Assembly (NCBI RefSeq): GCF_030813435.1
Contig: NZ_JAUSUG010000009.1
Span: forward strand, 1 to 64,000
Length of the DNA: 64,000 nt
Direction: 5' to 3'
From: Evansella vedderi
Lineage (GTDB): Bacteria > Bacillota > Bacilli > Bacillales > Salisediminibacteriaceae
The notes beneath the pieces were generated by a model. The model was given only the letters and a program-made list of their open reading frames with translations, was not told the origin of the DNA and did not search any database. Positions 34,313-43,533 of this stretch are shown one piece after another. A program made the position numbers and the translations under genes. Within the stretch, counting starts at the first letter, position 1; every line of letters starts with the position of its first letter.

Positions 34313-35620
34313 CTATTTCACCAATTCCTCCACCATGTTTTTCAAAACATGTATAGTTGCTACACAGTCATTAAGGGACGACCATTCCTTCGGATTATGA
34401 CTCACCCCATCCTTACTTCTAGTAAACAGCATTGCTGCAGGGACCTTCCTTCCAACAATCATAGCATCATGTCCTGCTCCGCTTGGCAGGTAATACGGCC
34501 GATAACCCAGTTTCTCCACTGCTGCCTTCCCTTTCCGCTGCATTTCCTCTGAAACTGGCACCGGCATGATTCGAGTTTTTTCATTCATTTCCACGGAGAC
34601 TCCTCTTTCAGCTGCAACCTGTTCCCCTAACAGGACAATTTTTTCCACAAGCTCATCTCTCGTCTCTTCATGAATGTCCCGGATATCTACTGTCAAGGTT
34701 ACCTTTCCTGGAATAACATTGACCCCATTAGGATAAACGTGTAACCTACCTACCGTAGCTACGGCAGATGGACTGACAACAGATGGCAATTCCTCCACTT
34801 TACTCACAAAGCGACTAGCCGCGATCAAGGCGTCAGCTCGATCGTCCATCGGTGTATTGCCTGCATGTCCTGCCTCTCCAATAAAGGAGATTTCCATCCA
34901 GCATGGCCCAGCAATTCCTGTGACTATCCCAACAGGCAGATCTTCCTTTTCCAGGCGCTTCCCTTGCTCAATATGGACCTCCACAAATGCTGCAACCTCC
35001 GAAAGAACCCTCTCCGATGTAAAAAAATGATCCACTGATAAGCCATACTCCGTTAATACCTGCTCAAATGAGTTGCCGTAGACATCCACAAGCTTCAACA
35101 TATGTTCACGGTCAATTTCTCCAATCATAGCCTCACTTCCTAATAATCCTCCATTAAAACGGGATCCTTCTTCATCCGTAAAGATAACAACTTCATAAGG
35201 TTTATTCGGAACAAAACCTGTTTCCCGCCAAGCTTCCACCACTTCTAATGCGGCCAAAACTCCCAATGGACCATCAAAATGACCTCCGTTTGGAACGCTG
35301 TCTACATGAGACCCGGATAGGACAGCTGCCTCGCCCTTAACCTTCCCTTCAAGCCTTCCAAACACATTTCCAGCCCCATCTTCCCTTACCGAAAGGCCAG
35401 CCTCCTTCATCCAAGATTTCACCAGTTCTTTCGCTTCCCGCTCTTCCTTTGAGAAACCCATTCGGCTGGACCCACCTTCTGGAGTTAAACCAATCCTTGA
35501 AAGCTCCGCTAAACGATTGGCCACCCTGTGACCGTCTATTCCAGAATGGCTATACTGTTGGTGATCGTACTCACCCATCAATTTTTTAAAAAATTGGTTG
35601 GCAAACTCTTCCGTTTCCAT
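34313..35620 (-). CDS. M20-family amidohydrolase (allantoate / N-carbamoyl-amino acid hydrolase type)
   Basis: A 435-residue dinuclear-metal hydrolase that removes a carbamoyl or ureido group. Metal and active-site motifs: GSHVDSVPNGGHFDGPLGV, FTDEEGSRFNGGLLGSEA, FVEVHIEQGKRLE and, near the end, YYLPSGAGHDAMI. The dimerisation insert has GEAGHAGNTPMDDRADAL. These fit AllC, HyuC and beta-ureidopropionase equally; no allantoin or hydantoin genes adjoin, so the substrate is open. It lies 18 bases after the AlaX gene and is probably co-transcribed with it. Confidence 0.88.
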   Translation of the reverse strand: METEEFANQFFKKLMGEYDHQQYSHSGIDGHRVANRLAELSRIGLTPEGGSSRMGFSKEEREAKELVKSWMKEAGLSVREDGAGNVFGRLEGKVKGEAAVLSGSHVDSVPNGGHFDGPLGVLAALEVVEAWRETGFVPNKPYEVVIFTDEEGSRFNGGLLGSEAMIGEIDREHMLKLVDVYGNSFEQVLTEYGLSVDHFFTSERVLSEVAAFVEVHIEQGKRLEKEDLPVGIVTGIAGPCWMEISFIGEAGHAGNTPMDDRADALIAASRFVSKVEELPSVVSPSAVATVGRLHVYPNGVNVIPGKVTLTVDIRDIHEETRDELVEKIVLLGEQVAAERGVSVEMNEKTRIMPVPVSEEMQRKGKAAVEKLGYRPYYLPSGAGHDAMIVGRKVPAAMLFTRSKDGVSHNPKEWSSLNDCVATIHVLKNMVEELVK

Positions 35621-35638
35621 ACATTACTCCCTCCTCCA

Positions 35639-36835
35639 TTATTTTACAATAAACTTCTTCGCATGCTCTACTAACTCCTTGCTGGAAATCAAAGCTTCCC
35701 CTCCACCTTGAGCAAAGGCAGGGGTTCCTCCCCCTCTCCCATTTATTAATGGAAGAAGTTCTCCAATCAGTTCTTTCATATTTATATCGGCACCATTCCC
35801 TCTGCCGCACACCAACTGAAGCTGCTCCCCATTTTCACTCACTAGGACAACAACCCCTTGTCCATCCTTTTCGACTACTAGCTTTGCAAACTTTTGGAGC
35901 TCCTTCATGGATCGATCCTTAAACTCCTCAAAAACCAGTTTTTGCCCATTCCATTCTATACTTTTTCTTAACAGGGCATCTCCTTCAACATCCATTAAGA
36001 TTCTCTGATTATTTTGAAGCTCCTTCTCCAACTCTTTATTTGTGGCTAACAACCGATGAACGGCTTCACCAGCCTTTTCAGGTGGGGTGCTTAATAATTG
36101 GCTAATTTCCATTAACACTTTATTTTTTTCATGGAGGTGCTGGAGAACGCGGCTTCCACAAACGAAATGAATTCGGACCTTCTTATTTTGTCTTTCCCAT
36201 TGAAAAATTTTTAAAGCAACTACCTCTCCTGTTGATGTAGGATGAGTGCCTCCGCATGCGTTGTAATCATAGTCAGGTATAATAACAAGGCGAATATTAT
36301 CCCTTACAGTAGGTGCTTTTCTAAGGGGATATTCATTCACTTCACTTTCCCTTATCCATTTTGTCTCGATGGACCGATTCTCTAAAATAATTTCATTCGC
36401 CCTTTCTTCTGCTTTACGCAATTCATCTTCTGTAACCTCAGAAGTATCAATATCAATGGTTGACGTTTCTGTTCCTAGGTGAAAAGATAAAGTCTGGAAC
36501 TGAAAAAGCTCCACGAATGCTGCCGAAAGTATATGCTGGCCCGTATGCTGCTGCATATGGTCAAAGCGACGTTCCCAGTTGATCTTGCCGGTAACATCTT
36601 CCCCTTCCACAATAGTTTCATTTATGTAATGACGTACCTCTCCATCCACATCTTCTACATTCGTTACTACATAACCGTTCAATGACCCCGTATCATTTGG
36701 TTGTCCACCCCCAGTGGGATAAAAGGCAGTCTCTTGTAAAACCACATACGTCCCATTACTATCCTCTTCACACCTTAGTACCTTTGTTTGAAACTCCTTT
36801 ATGTATGGATCTAAGTAATATAATTTGTTTTCCAA
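35639..36835 (-). CDS. Alanyl-tRNA editing protein, long AlaX type
   Basis: A 398-residue free-standing relative of the AlaRS editing domain that hydrolyses Ser- or Gly-mischarged tRNA-Ala. Zinc-site motifs are HTGQHILSAAF and CGGTHPTSTGEV. The N-terminus has FYPTGGGQPNDTG. The C-terminal third is a DHHA1 domain ending in INGRGGGTPAFAQGGG. The start is TTG 36835 behind AAGGAGG. It forms a three-gene run with a nucleotidyltransferase before and an amidohydrolase after it. Confidence 0.9.
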   Translation of the reverse strand: MENKLYYLDPYIKEFQTKVLRCEEDSNGTYVVLQETAFYPTGGGQPNDTGSLNGYVVTNVEDVDGEVRHYINETIVEGEDVTGKINWERRFDHMQQHTGQHILSAAFVELFQFQTLSFHLGTETSTIDIDTSEVTEDELRKAEERANEIILENRSIETKWIRESEVNEYPLRKAPTVRDNIRLVIIPDYDYNACGGTHPTSTGEVVALKIFQWERQNKKVRIHFVCGSRVLQHLHEKNKVLMEISQLLSTPPEKAGEAVHRLLATNKELEKELQNNQRILMDVEGDALLRKSIEWNGQKLVFEEFKDRSMKELQKFAKLVVEKDGQGVVVLVSENGEQLQLVCGRGNGADINMKELIGELLPLINGRGGGTPAFAQGGGEALISSKELVEHAKKFIVK

Positions 36836-36861
36836 AATCCTTTTCCTCCTTCATCATAAAC

Positions 36862-37635
36862 CTATCCTCTCTCCCAAACACGATGTAGTGTATTTACAAA
36901 TAAAGTGTCTAATTTTATATCACTATTTACTTTTCGCCCTGAGGGAATGGATTTTACAACTCCATCCAATCTGTTAAGCTCTTCTTCTACAAAGAGCTGG
37001 AATTCCTCCACAATTCCCCTATCTAATGCTGTATCCTCTGTAAGTGCTTTTACCAAATGATGACTACCATTATACATTTTTTTTGGTAAAACTTCTTCTG
37101 CAAGCTTTTGAAAGCTTATGGGTGCAATGGAGACATGTTGTTCCACCCATTTACAAATCAATATTGGTCTTAATACCCTAAATAGTTTTTTCATAGAGCT
37201 GGCACTACCCTTAAGATAATCCTTATAATTTCCCCTAGCCATACTCACATAATGGTGCATATACGCCAAGGGTGAGAATAATTCCGAAGCAGTGTTCTTT
37301 ATATGTTCCATTACTAGTAATTCCTCATAATAAACAATACCGCTAGTTAACCATTCTAGTAAAGAAGGATTGGATTTTCGTAGAAGTCTAAGGGTTTTTC
37401 TTAAATCCCATCCATGAAGATCTAACGCCGAGCTAAAAGGGACTTCTATAACATCTCTTTTTTCATCAATAGATAAATACCATTCTAGGGGATGAATATA
37501 GATAAACCGCACATCATAATCACTCTTTTCAGTTGAAAGACCATATGCCCTGCTTCCTGCTTCACAGGCATAAAGAATTTTAACATGATGTTTTGTTTCA
37601 ACCTTTTTTAGACTATCGTTGATTAACTGTTCCAT
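36862..37635 (-). CDS. YcgL-like nucleotidyltransferase
   Basis: A 257-residue protein with the minimal nucleotidyltransferase motif ACEAGSRAYGLSTEKSDYDVRFIY (GSRAYG and DxD-type DYDVR). The rest is helical with a conserved HYVSMARGNYKDYL. B. subtilis YcgL is a similar length. The function is unknown; no toxin-antitoxin partner is adjacent. ATG 37635 has an AGGGAG site. It is first in the alaX-amidohydrolase run, 26 bases before alaX. Confidence 0.82.
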   Translation of the reverse strand: MEQLINDSLKKVETKHHVKILYACEAGSRAYGLSTEKSDYDVRFIYIHPLEWYLSIDEKRDVIEVPFSSALDLHGWDLRKTLRLLRKSNPSLLEWLTSGIVYYEELLVMEHIKNTASELFSPLAYMHHYVSMARGNYKDYLKGSASSMKKLFRVLRPILICKWVEQHVSIAPISFQKLAEEVLPKKMYNGSHHLVKALTEDTALDRGIVEEFQLFVEEELNRLDGVVKSIPSGRKVNSDIKLDTLFVNTLHRVWERG

Positions 37636-37680
37636 CCCTTTTTCTCTCCCTGTTAAAAACTTTGGCTCTTTTGTATAGAT

Positions 37681-37793
37681 TGCTCCTGCGCCACTTCGTT
37701 TGCTCGTCGCAGGGAAATTAGTGCTCCTGCGCCACTTCGTTTGCTCGTCGCAGGGAAATTAGTGCTCCTGCGCCACTTCGTTTGCTCGTCGCA
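37681..37793. repeat. Three tandem copies of a 41-bp unit
   Basis: Copies begin at 37,681, 37,722 and 37,763, each starting TGCTCCTGCGCCACTTCG; two are complete and identical, the third stops after about 31 bases. The sequence just before (GGCTCTTTTGTATAGAT) recurs before a similar TGCTCCTGCG at about 39,548, so the unit grew out of the dispersed repeat family. Frames across it are accidental. Confidence 0.9.
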
Positions 37794-37854
37794 TAAGACC
37801 ATGTTGTTTTTAAATATATATTTTGGGTTTGGATACACTACAGGCGGTTCAATT

Positions 37855-38180
37855 ACACCTAAGGGCAGCCCACGTCCTGCGTCTGCGATTACTCGACGCA
37901 AACTACTCGAGGAAGCGTCTCAGGTCCCGCTTGTGGGCAACGGCGTAATGTCGCCATCTTGGCTCCCGCGGGCAACGCTTCAGCCTCCTCAGGCCGTGTC
38001 TCTTCCTCTGCGAGTATCGCTTTGGAGCTGCATCCAAGAGTCATCGTAAACGATGACGCTCCGAGACAACTCGAAGCGTATTCGTGAAGTAACGCTCGTC
38101 CCTGCGGTGTCTTCAGCCATTGCTTTTCCCGCTGGAGTCGCACCCTTTCGCTCCTCCAAGCCTTTAAAAAAAGCAACAAA
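37855..38180. repeat. Large copy of the dispersed GC-richer intergenic repeat
   Basis: The region has CGCGGGCAACGCTTCAGCC, TGTCTCTTCCTCTGCGAGTA, CGAGACAACTCGAAGCG, GTCTTCAGCCATTGC and TTTTCCCGCTGGAGTCGC. The same pieces, in other order or orientation, occur at 605-735, 57,515-57,625 and 63,460-63,660. An inner hairpin is GTCATCGTAAACGATGAC. No real gene lies between 37,636 and 38,267. Confidence 0.75.
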
Positions 38181-38227
38181 GTTTGCAAAAAAATAGTCAA
38201 ATATTATTATGTTATTTTTACCTAGTA

Positions 38228-38260
38228 AAAAAACTCCATTAATCTAAAATGGAGTTTTTT
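38228..38260 (-). terminator. Terminator after ilvE
   Basis: AAAAAACTCCATT / AATGGAGTTTTTT, a perfect 13-bp stem with a 7-base loop and T run on the minus strand. Confidence 0.9.
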
Positions 38261-38267
38261 CTTTACT

Positions 38268-39362
38268 CTAATTACCCTGTTTCGTTACCTTTTCTTTTAC
38301 TTTAATAGTCCAACCGTAAGGATCTGCAAGTTTTCCAGTCTGTATACCAGTAATGTTGTTATATAATTTCTTTGCTAGATCACCTGTTTCTCTATTATTA
38401 ATGATAATTGTCTTTTCCTTCCATTGTAACTCGCCTACTGGAGAAATAACTGCAGCGGTTCCTGTTCCAAAAACCTCCTCCAGTTCACCTTTATCGTAAG
38501 CAGCAAAAACCTCGTCAATGGAGATTTTTCTTTCCACTACAGTATGACCCCAATCTTTTAACATTTCGATAATGGACATCCTAGTAATTCCCTCTAAAAT
38601 ACTTCCGCTTAATGCTGGAGTAATTACTTCCCCATTGATTTTAAAGAAAACATTCATACTGCCAACCTCTTCAATATATTTCTTTTCAAGCGCATCAAGC
38701 CATAATACTTGAGATTGACCGTTTCCACTTGCCTTTTCTTGAGCATTATACGATGCGGAATAGTTTCCACCTGTTTTTGCTGTACCAGTTCCTCCCCTTA
38801 CCGCTCTTGTAAACTCATCCTCCACATAAATCCCCACAGGATGAATTCCCTCAGGATAATAGGAGCCAACAGGAGATAGAATTATCAAAAATTTATAGGA
38901 ATGGGCAGGTGCGACCCGTAAATTCCGCTCTGTAGCAATAATAAATGGCCTAATATAAAGGGAAGTTCCCTCTGAATTTGGAACCCAATCCCTTTCTAAA
39001 TCAATGAGTTCAATTAAATAATCCAGTACTTGTTCTTCATCAATTGCAGGAATACTTAATCGATCATTGGAGCGGTTCATCCTCTCCATATTCTTGTCAG
39101 GTCTAAATAATAAAATTTCATCATCTTCTGTCCTGTATGCCTTTAACCCTTCAAAAACTGATTGACCATAATGAAAAATCATGGAAGCAGGATCTAATGT
39201 GATAGGTTGATAGGGCGTAATTCGTGGATTATACCACCCTTTATCAACTTCATAATCCATGACAAACATATGATCAGTAAAATATTTTCCAAACCCTAAC
39301 TTATCAGGTTCAGGCTTCTGTTTTAAATTATTAGCTCTCACCGTTTGCAGCTTCTTTTCCAC
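38268..39362 (-). CDS. ilvE: Branched-chain amino acid aminotransferase
   Basis: A 364-residue class IV PLP aminotransferase that interconverts leucine, isoleucine and valine with their 2-keto acids. FHYGQSVFEGLKAYRTEDD, GTAKTGGNYSAS (PLP lysine region), and LEGITRMSIIEMLKDWG with GTGTAAVISPVG are diagnostic. Length and sequence fit the Bacillus YbgE/YwaA group. GTG 39362 follows AGGAGAGG. Monocistronic. Confidence 0.93.
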   Translation of the reverse strand: MEKKLQTVRANNLKQKPEPDKLGFGKYFTDHMFVMDYEVDKGWYNPRITPYQPITLDPASMIFHYGQSVFEGLKAYRTEDDEILLFRPDKNMERMNRSNDRLSIPAIDEEQVLDYLIELIDLERDWVPNSEGTSLYIRPFIIATERNLRVAPAHSYKFLIILSPVGSYYPEGIHPVGIYVEDEFTRAVRGGTGTAKTGGNYSASYNAQEKASGNGQSQVLWLDALEKKYIEEVGSMNVFFKINGEVITPALSGSILEGITRMSIIEMLKDWGHTVVERKISIDEVFAAYDKGELEEVFGTGTAAVISPVGELQWKEKTIIINNRETGDLAKKLYNNITGIQTGKLADPYGWTIKVKEKVTKQGN

Positions 39363-39653
39363 AAATACCTCTCCTCACTACAGTTGCATTATTTTAAAGC
39401 GTTAAAATTTTCTTATTTTTCCTATTGTAAAAACTTATGCGGAATATTACAAGAGGAAAAAATAAAAATTACACGAAAGCCTATTTAACACCACCCGACA
39501 TCTTTTTACTAACAATTGAGTCTTTTCTACAGAATATATAAATTAACATGGCTCTTTTCGTATAGATTGCTCCTGCGATTACTCGTCGCTGTAGTCGCGC
39601 CTTTTGCTTCTCCAAGCTTTTTTTAAAAGCAACAAAGCTTGCCAAAACAGCCA
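39363..39653. repeat. Intergenic region with a repeat fragment
   Basis: The stretch upstream of ilvE is very AT-rich and should hold its promoter, which I cannot fix. From about 39,543 to 39,640 a partial copy of the dispersed repeat appears: GTATAGATTGCTCCTGCG, then AAGCTT / AAGCTT-bounded arms around TTTTTTTAAAAGC. No gene. Confidence 0.6.
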
Positions 39654-39683
39654 TTGACATATACTATATAAATATCAGATAAT
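39654..39683 (+). promoter_or_regulatory. Sigma-A promoter of the proBA T-box leader
   Basis: TTGACA (39,654-39,659), a perfect -35, lies 18 bases before GATAAT (39,678-39,683). The T-box leader starts just after it. Confidence 0.75.
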
Positions 39684-39689
39684 TAGTAA

Positions 39690-39925
39690 AAATAAAGCGA
39701 AGCAATGAAAGGGATTAGTAAACTGAATGTTGATCGTCAGAGAGTGGAATTCACCGGCTGAAAGATTCCATCGTTCCAACCCAGTTGAACCTGCCCTCGA
39801 GCTGTTAGAAAACTAACCGTCCAACCAGCGTTAATGGTTTTTAAGTGGGTATATTTAATATACCAACAAAGGTGGTACCGCGGATAACATGTAACTCCGT
39901 CCTTTTTTGGACGGAGTTTTTTAAT
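39690..39925 (+). promoter_or_regulatory. T-box leader of proBA, probably sensing uncharged tRNA-Pro
   Basis: The antiterminator T-box AAGGTGGTACCGCG is at 39,869-39,882. Stem I has CAGAGAG and a distal GGAAT/ATTCC stem; the 3' side of stem I reads GTTGAACCTGCC, where CCT (a proline codon) is the likely specifier. The terminator stem AACTCCGTCC / GGACGGAGTT with T run is at 39,893-39,922. When tRNA-Pro is uncharged, the antiterminator should form and allow proBA transcription. Confidence 0.92.
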
Positions 39926-39956
39926 TATATTTGGACTTGAAAATGAGGGGTTTGAG

Positions 39957-41063
39957 ATGAGCAAAAAACGTATTGTAGTAAAGATCGGCAGTAGTTCTTT
40001 AACAAATGAAAATGGTGGATTAAGCCACGAAAAATTAATTGAACATACGAACGCCATTGCAGAGCTAAAGAAAAATGGCCATGAAGTTATTCTCATATCT
40101 TCTGGAGCTGTTGCAGCAGGATTTAAGTTATTAGGATACCCAAGTCGTCCAGTAAAAATTGCCGGGAAGCAAGCAGCTGCTGCTGTAGGACAAGGATTAC
40201 TTATTCAAGGTTATACAGATGCCTTTCGAGAACATAATTTAGTTGCAGCACAGTTGCTTCTTACCCGTAATGACTTTAAAAGCCAAGAGCAATATCAAAA
40301 TGCCTATTCTACCCTTTCTGAGTTGTTAAAAAGAAACATTATACCAATTATTAATGAAAATGATTCCACGTCCATTGCTGAATTAACTTTTGGAGATAAT
40401 GATATGCTTTCAGCTTTAGTAAGTGGTCTCGTGCACGCTAATTATCTCATTATCTTAACGGATATAAACGGGCTTTATGATGAAGATCCAAGGGCAAATA
40501 CTAATGCCAAAAAATATCACTATATACCGGAAATAACAGATAATCTATTAAAAAATGCAAAAGATACTGGATCTAAGCTGGGTACTGGCGGTATGCGTTC
40601 CAAGGTAGAAGCAGCAAAGACTGCCAATTCCCTAGGTGTAAATCATATTTTTATAGGAACTGGAATTGGTAAAAGAAAGCTGATTGACATCATTGATGGT
40701 AAAGGTGATGGAACATATATAGGTAAACCGGATCAAAAAATTGTAAAAAATAAAAAACAATGGATTGCCTTTCACTCCGCAATAAAAGGGAAAATCTTTA
40801 TTGACCCTGGTGCTAAAAATGCTGTCCTCCTTCAAGGAAAAAGCTTGTTACCTGTTGGAATTAAAGAGATTCATGGCACATTTCAAGCAGGAGATGTGGT
40901 TGAAGTTCTGAGTATGGATGGAAAGCTTCTGGGAAAGGGCCAGGTAAACTATTCCTCTAATCAGCTTGAGTCTATTAAAGGGAAAGGCAGTAAAGAGGCA
41001 AAACGAACCACAAACAGTGATTTCGTAGAGGCAATTCATAGGGATCATCTAATAACTTACTAA
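39957..41063 (+). CDS. proB: Glutamate 5-kinase
   Basis: A 368-residue enzyme that phosphorylates glutamate with ATP, first step of proline synthesis. The kinase domain has VVKIGSSSLTNENGG, ISSGAVAAGFKLLGY, NENDSTSIAELTFGDND and TDINGLYDEDP; a C-terminal PUA domain runs from about residue 275. ATG 39957 follows GAGGGG. It is the first gene under the T-box, 13 bases before proA. Confidence 0.97.
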   Translation: MSKKRIVVKIGSSSLTNENGGLSHEKLIEHTNAIAELKKNGHEVILISSGAVAAGFKLLGYPSRPVKIAGKQAAAAVGQGLLIQGYTDAFREHNLVAAQLLLTRNDFKSQEQYQNAYSTLSELLKRNIIPIINENDSTSIAELTFGDNDMLSALVSGLVHANYLIILTDINGLYDEDPRANTNAKKYHYIPEITDNLLKNAKDTGSKLGTGGMRSKVEAAKTANSLGVNHIFIGTGIGKRKLIDIIDGKGDGTYIGKPDQKIVKNKKQWIAFHSAIKGKIFIDPGAKNAVLLQGKSLLPVGIKEIHGTFQAGDVVEVLSMDGKLLGKGQVNYSSNQLESIKGKGSKEAKRTTNSDFVEAIHRDHLITY

Positions 41064-41076
41064 GGAGGAGAAATAA

Positions 41077-42324
41077 ATGGAAGAGTTAATTCAAAAAGCA
41101 AGTTTGTTAAAAAATTTAACTAGTGAGCTAGGTGCTTTATCTACTACTGATAAGAACGAAGCACTCCTGCTAATCGCTGATGAATTGGAAAATGAAATTG
41201 AATTTGTATTAGAAGAAAACAAAAGTGACGTACTTAAAGGAGAAGAAAAGGGTTTATCCCCATCGTTAATTGACCGTTTAACTCTAACGGAATCACGAAT
41301 AAAAGATATGGCTCAAGCCCTACGGCTTTTAGTAGAGCTGAAGGATCCAATTAAAGAAGTCATCTCTGAAACTACACGACCTAACGGATTAATTCTTAAA
41401 AAAATTCGGGTACCATTAGGGGTTATTGGGATGATTTATGAAGCCCGTCCAAACGTAACAATAGATGCAGCAAGTCTTTGTTTAAAAACTGGGAATGCTG
41501 TTTTACTAAGGGGAAGCTCTTCTGCTCTGCACTCCAACAAAGCACTTGTTTCTGTTATTCACAAGGCGTTAGGGAAAAGTAACATTCCAAAAGATGCCGT
41601 TCAATTATTGGAGGATACTAGCCGGGACACAGCAGAAAAAATGTTCACATTAAATGACTATTTGGATGTGTTAATTCCACGTGGAGGGGCTTCTCTCATT
41701 CAAACAGTTGTAGAGAAGTCATCCGTTCCTGTATTAGAAACGGGTGTTGGAAATTGTCATATTTATATAGATGATAGCGCTGATAAACAAATGGCCATTG
41801 ATATTACTGTCAATGCAAAAACACAGAGGCCATCCGTTTGTAATGCTGCTGAAACTGTGTTAATTCATGAAAAATGGGCAGTGGAGCACTTTAAAGAGCT
41901 TGTTGAGAAGTTAGCTGAAAAGGGCGTTGAGCTTCGCGGAGATCAAAGGGCATTACAGTTGGATAATCGACTAGTAGCTGCATCAGAAGAAGATTGGGAT
42001 ACAGAACATTTGGATCTTATTTTATCTATAAAGGTAGTGTCATCAATAGAAGAGGCAATGGAGCATATTCAAATCTACGGAACCAAACACTCAGAAGCCA
42101 TCATTTCTGAAACGAAAGATAATGTGGAGAAATTCTTTACCTATGTAGATGCTGCAGCATTATATCATAACGCCTCTACCCGTTTTACAGATGGATTTGA
42201 ATTCGGATTTGGTGCAGAAATTGGTATTAGTACACAAAAACTTCATGCACGGGGTCCAATGGGACTAGAAGCCATGACATCCACAAAATATATAATTTTG
42301 GGAACAGGCCAAATCCGATCTTAA
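41077..42324 (+). CDS. proA: Gamma-glutamyl phosphate reductase
   Basis: A 415-residue NADPH-dependent reductase of glutamyl phosphate to glutamate semialdehyde. Motifs: [29 protein letters not shown], the catalytic Cys in [12 protein letters not shown], and [24 protein letters not shown] precedes ATG 41077. It acts with ProB, likely as a complex because the phosphate intermediate is unstable. A terminator follows. Confidence 0.97.
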   Translation: MEELIQKASLLKNLTSELGALSTTDKNEALLLIADELENEIEFVLEENKSDVLKGEEKGLSPSLIDRLTLTESRIKDMAQALRLLVELKDPIKEVISETTRPNGLILKKIRVPLGVIGMIYEARPNVTIDAASLCLKTGNAVLLRGSSSALHSNKALVSVIHKALGKSNIPKDAVQLLEDTSRDTAEKMFTLNDYLDVLIPRGGASLIQTVVEKSSVPVLETGVGNCHIYIDDSADKQMAIDITVNAKTQRPSVCNAAETVLIHEKWAVEHFKELVEKLAEKGVELRGDQRALQLDNRLVAASEEDWDTEHLDLILSIKVVSSIEEAMEHIQIYGTKHSEAIISETKDNVEKFFTYVDAAALYHNASTRFTDGFEFGFGAEIGISTQKLHARGPMGLEAMTSTKYIILGTGQIRS

Positions 42325-42356
42325 CCTTTCGTACACAATGTTAAAAAATGAATCCA

Positions 42357-42393
42357 AAAATCCGCACCCTTCTACTATAAGGATGCGGATTTT
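42357..42393. terminator. Bidirectional terminator
   Basis: AAAATCCGCA / TGCGGATTTT with an inner CCTT/AAGG pair and flanking A and T runs lies between the convergent proA and hydroxyacid oxidase genes. Confidence 0.9.
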
Positions 42394-42396
42394 AAC

Positions 42397-43521
42397 TTAA
42401 TATACTCTTTCCACGATGGAACAATCAATATCTTTTACGGACGTTTTTCCTGTTAAGGCTAAACTTGTGTCCAAATCGGCAACCAAGTTTTGTAGTACTT
42501 CACGAACCCCGTTTTCCCCATCCACTAATCCATAAACAAATGGACGGCCAATGAGGACCGCGTCTGCGCCTAATGCCAGTGCTTTAATGATATCCGTTCC
42601 TCGTCTAACTCCACTGTCAAACAAAACTGAAATCCTACCATTAATCACCTCGACAATAGAAGGCAATGCTGCAAGGGTACTTCTAACACCGTCTAACTGA
42701 CGACCACCATGATTGGAAACGATTATTCCGTCTATTCCGTGTTCTATGGCCAATTGAGCATCGTCTTTATGCAAAATACCCTTCAATATAATAGGTAATC
42801 TTGTTTGCTGCTTAAGCCAACCAAGTTTTTCCCAAGTTATGCTTTGGTTTAATAAGATTTTTCTAATGGCATTGATTAATTCATTCGTATCTAGCAATCC
42901 GTCTCTGTTATATTTCTCTTGAAAGACAGGGTCATTAACAAAATTTGCAATTCCTGCTCCAGTTTGCATTGGAAAATATTGATTTTGCAAATCCCTTTCT
43001 CTCCATCCTAGGACCGTTGTATCCACTGTTACCACAATTGCATCATAGCCAGCTGCTTCAGCTCGTTTTACAAAGCTTGTAGCTACCTCGTCATCATTAG
43101 GCCAATATAACTGGAAATACCGTGGTGAACCAACGGAAGCTTCACCAATTTCCTCTAGGGAAAAGGAGGATACAGTGCTTGCTATATAAGGAACAGACAA
43201 AGAGGAAGCAGCTCTTGCAGAAGCTAATTCCCCTTCCGGGTGAACTACCGTTTGAAAGCCTACTGGTGCAAGGAAAAATGGGACAGCAAGCTTCTTCTCA
43301 AATAGGGAAGTTGTTAAATCCCTTGTTTCCACATTCGTAAGTACCCTAGGAATAATATCCCATTCCTTGAAGGCTTGTACATTTTTTTGTAATGTTTCCT
43401 CACCACCAGAACCACTTTGAACGTAATCAAAGGCACCTTTACCTAACTTATTCTTTGCTGTTTCTTCCCATTTTTCAAAAATAATCGTCTTGGAGTCATT
43501 AACGGGTAAAGCTGTACTCAA
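42397..43521 (-). CDS. FMN-dependent 2-hydroxyacid oxidase/dehydrogenase (lactate oxidase-like)
   Basis: A ~375-residue TIM-barrel flavoenzyme that oxidises an L-2-hydroxy acid to a 2-keto acid. Motifs: LAPVGFQTVVHPEGELASARAA, QLYWPNDDEVA (the catalytic family usually has QLYxxxD), ILKGILHKDDAQLAIEHG (FMN Lys), and IVSNHGGRQLDG with the catalytic His. It begins six to twelve bases after metI; I favour TTG 43521 (GGGGGAG seven bases before) over TTG 43527. Because it is the last gene of the SAM-controlled methionine transporter operon, its substrate may be 2-hydroxy-4-methylthiobutyrate rather than lactate; that is inference. Confidence 0.88.
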   Translation of the reverse strand: MSTALPVNDSKTIIFEKWEETAKNKLGKGAFDYVQSGSGGEETLQKNVQAFKEWDIIPRVLTNVETRDLTTSLFEKKLAVPFFLAPVGFQTVVHPEGELASARAASSLSVPYIASTVSSFSLEEIGEASVGSPRYFQLYWPNDDEVATSFVKRAEAAGYDAIVVTVDTTVLGWRERDLQNQYFPMQTGAGIANFVNDPVFQEKYNRDGLLDTNELINAIRKILLNQSITWEKLGWLKQQTRLPIILKGILHKDDAQLAIEHGIDGIIVSNHGGRQLDGVRSTLAALPSIVEVINGRISVLFDSGVRRGTDIIKALALGADAVLIGRPFVYGLVDGENGVREVLQNLVADLDTSLALTGKTSVKDIDCSIVERVY

Positions 43522-43533
43522 GTCCAACTCCCC

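Noticed and set aside
37681-37793. CRISPR array
   Set aside because: The units are contiguous with no variable spacers and no cas genes are near.
37653-38200. Frames of about 80-100 codons in the repeat region upstream of ilvE's terminator
   Set aside because: They cross the 41-bp tandem units and dispersed repeat modules and have no protein-like pattern.
39363-39460. CodY box upstream of ilvE
   Set aside because: The best candidate near 39,404 differs from AATTTTCwGAAAATT at about four positions, too weak in such AT-rich DNA.
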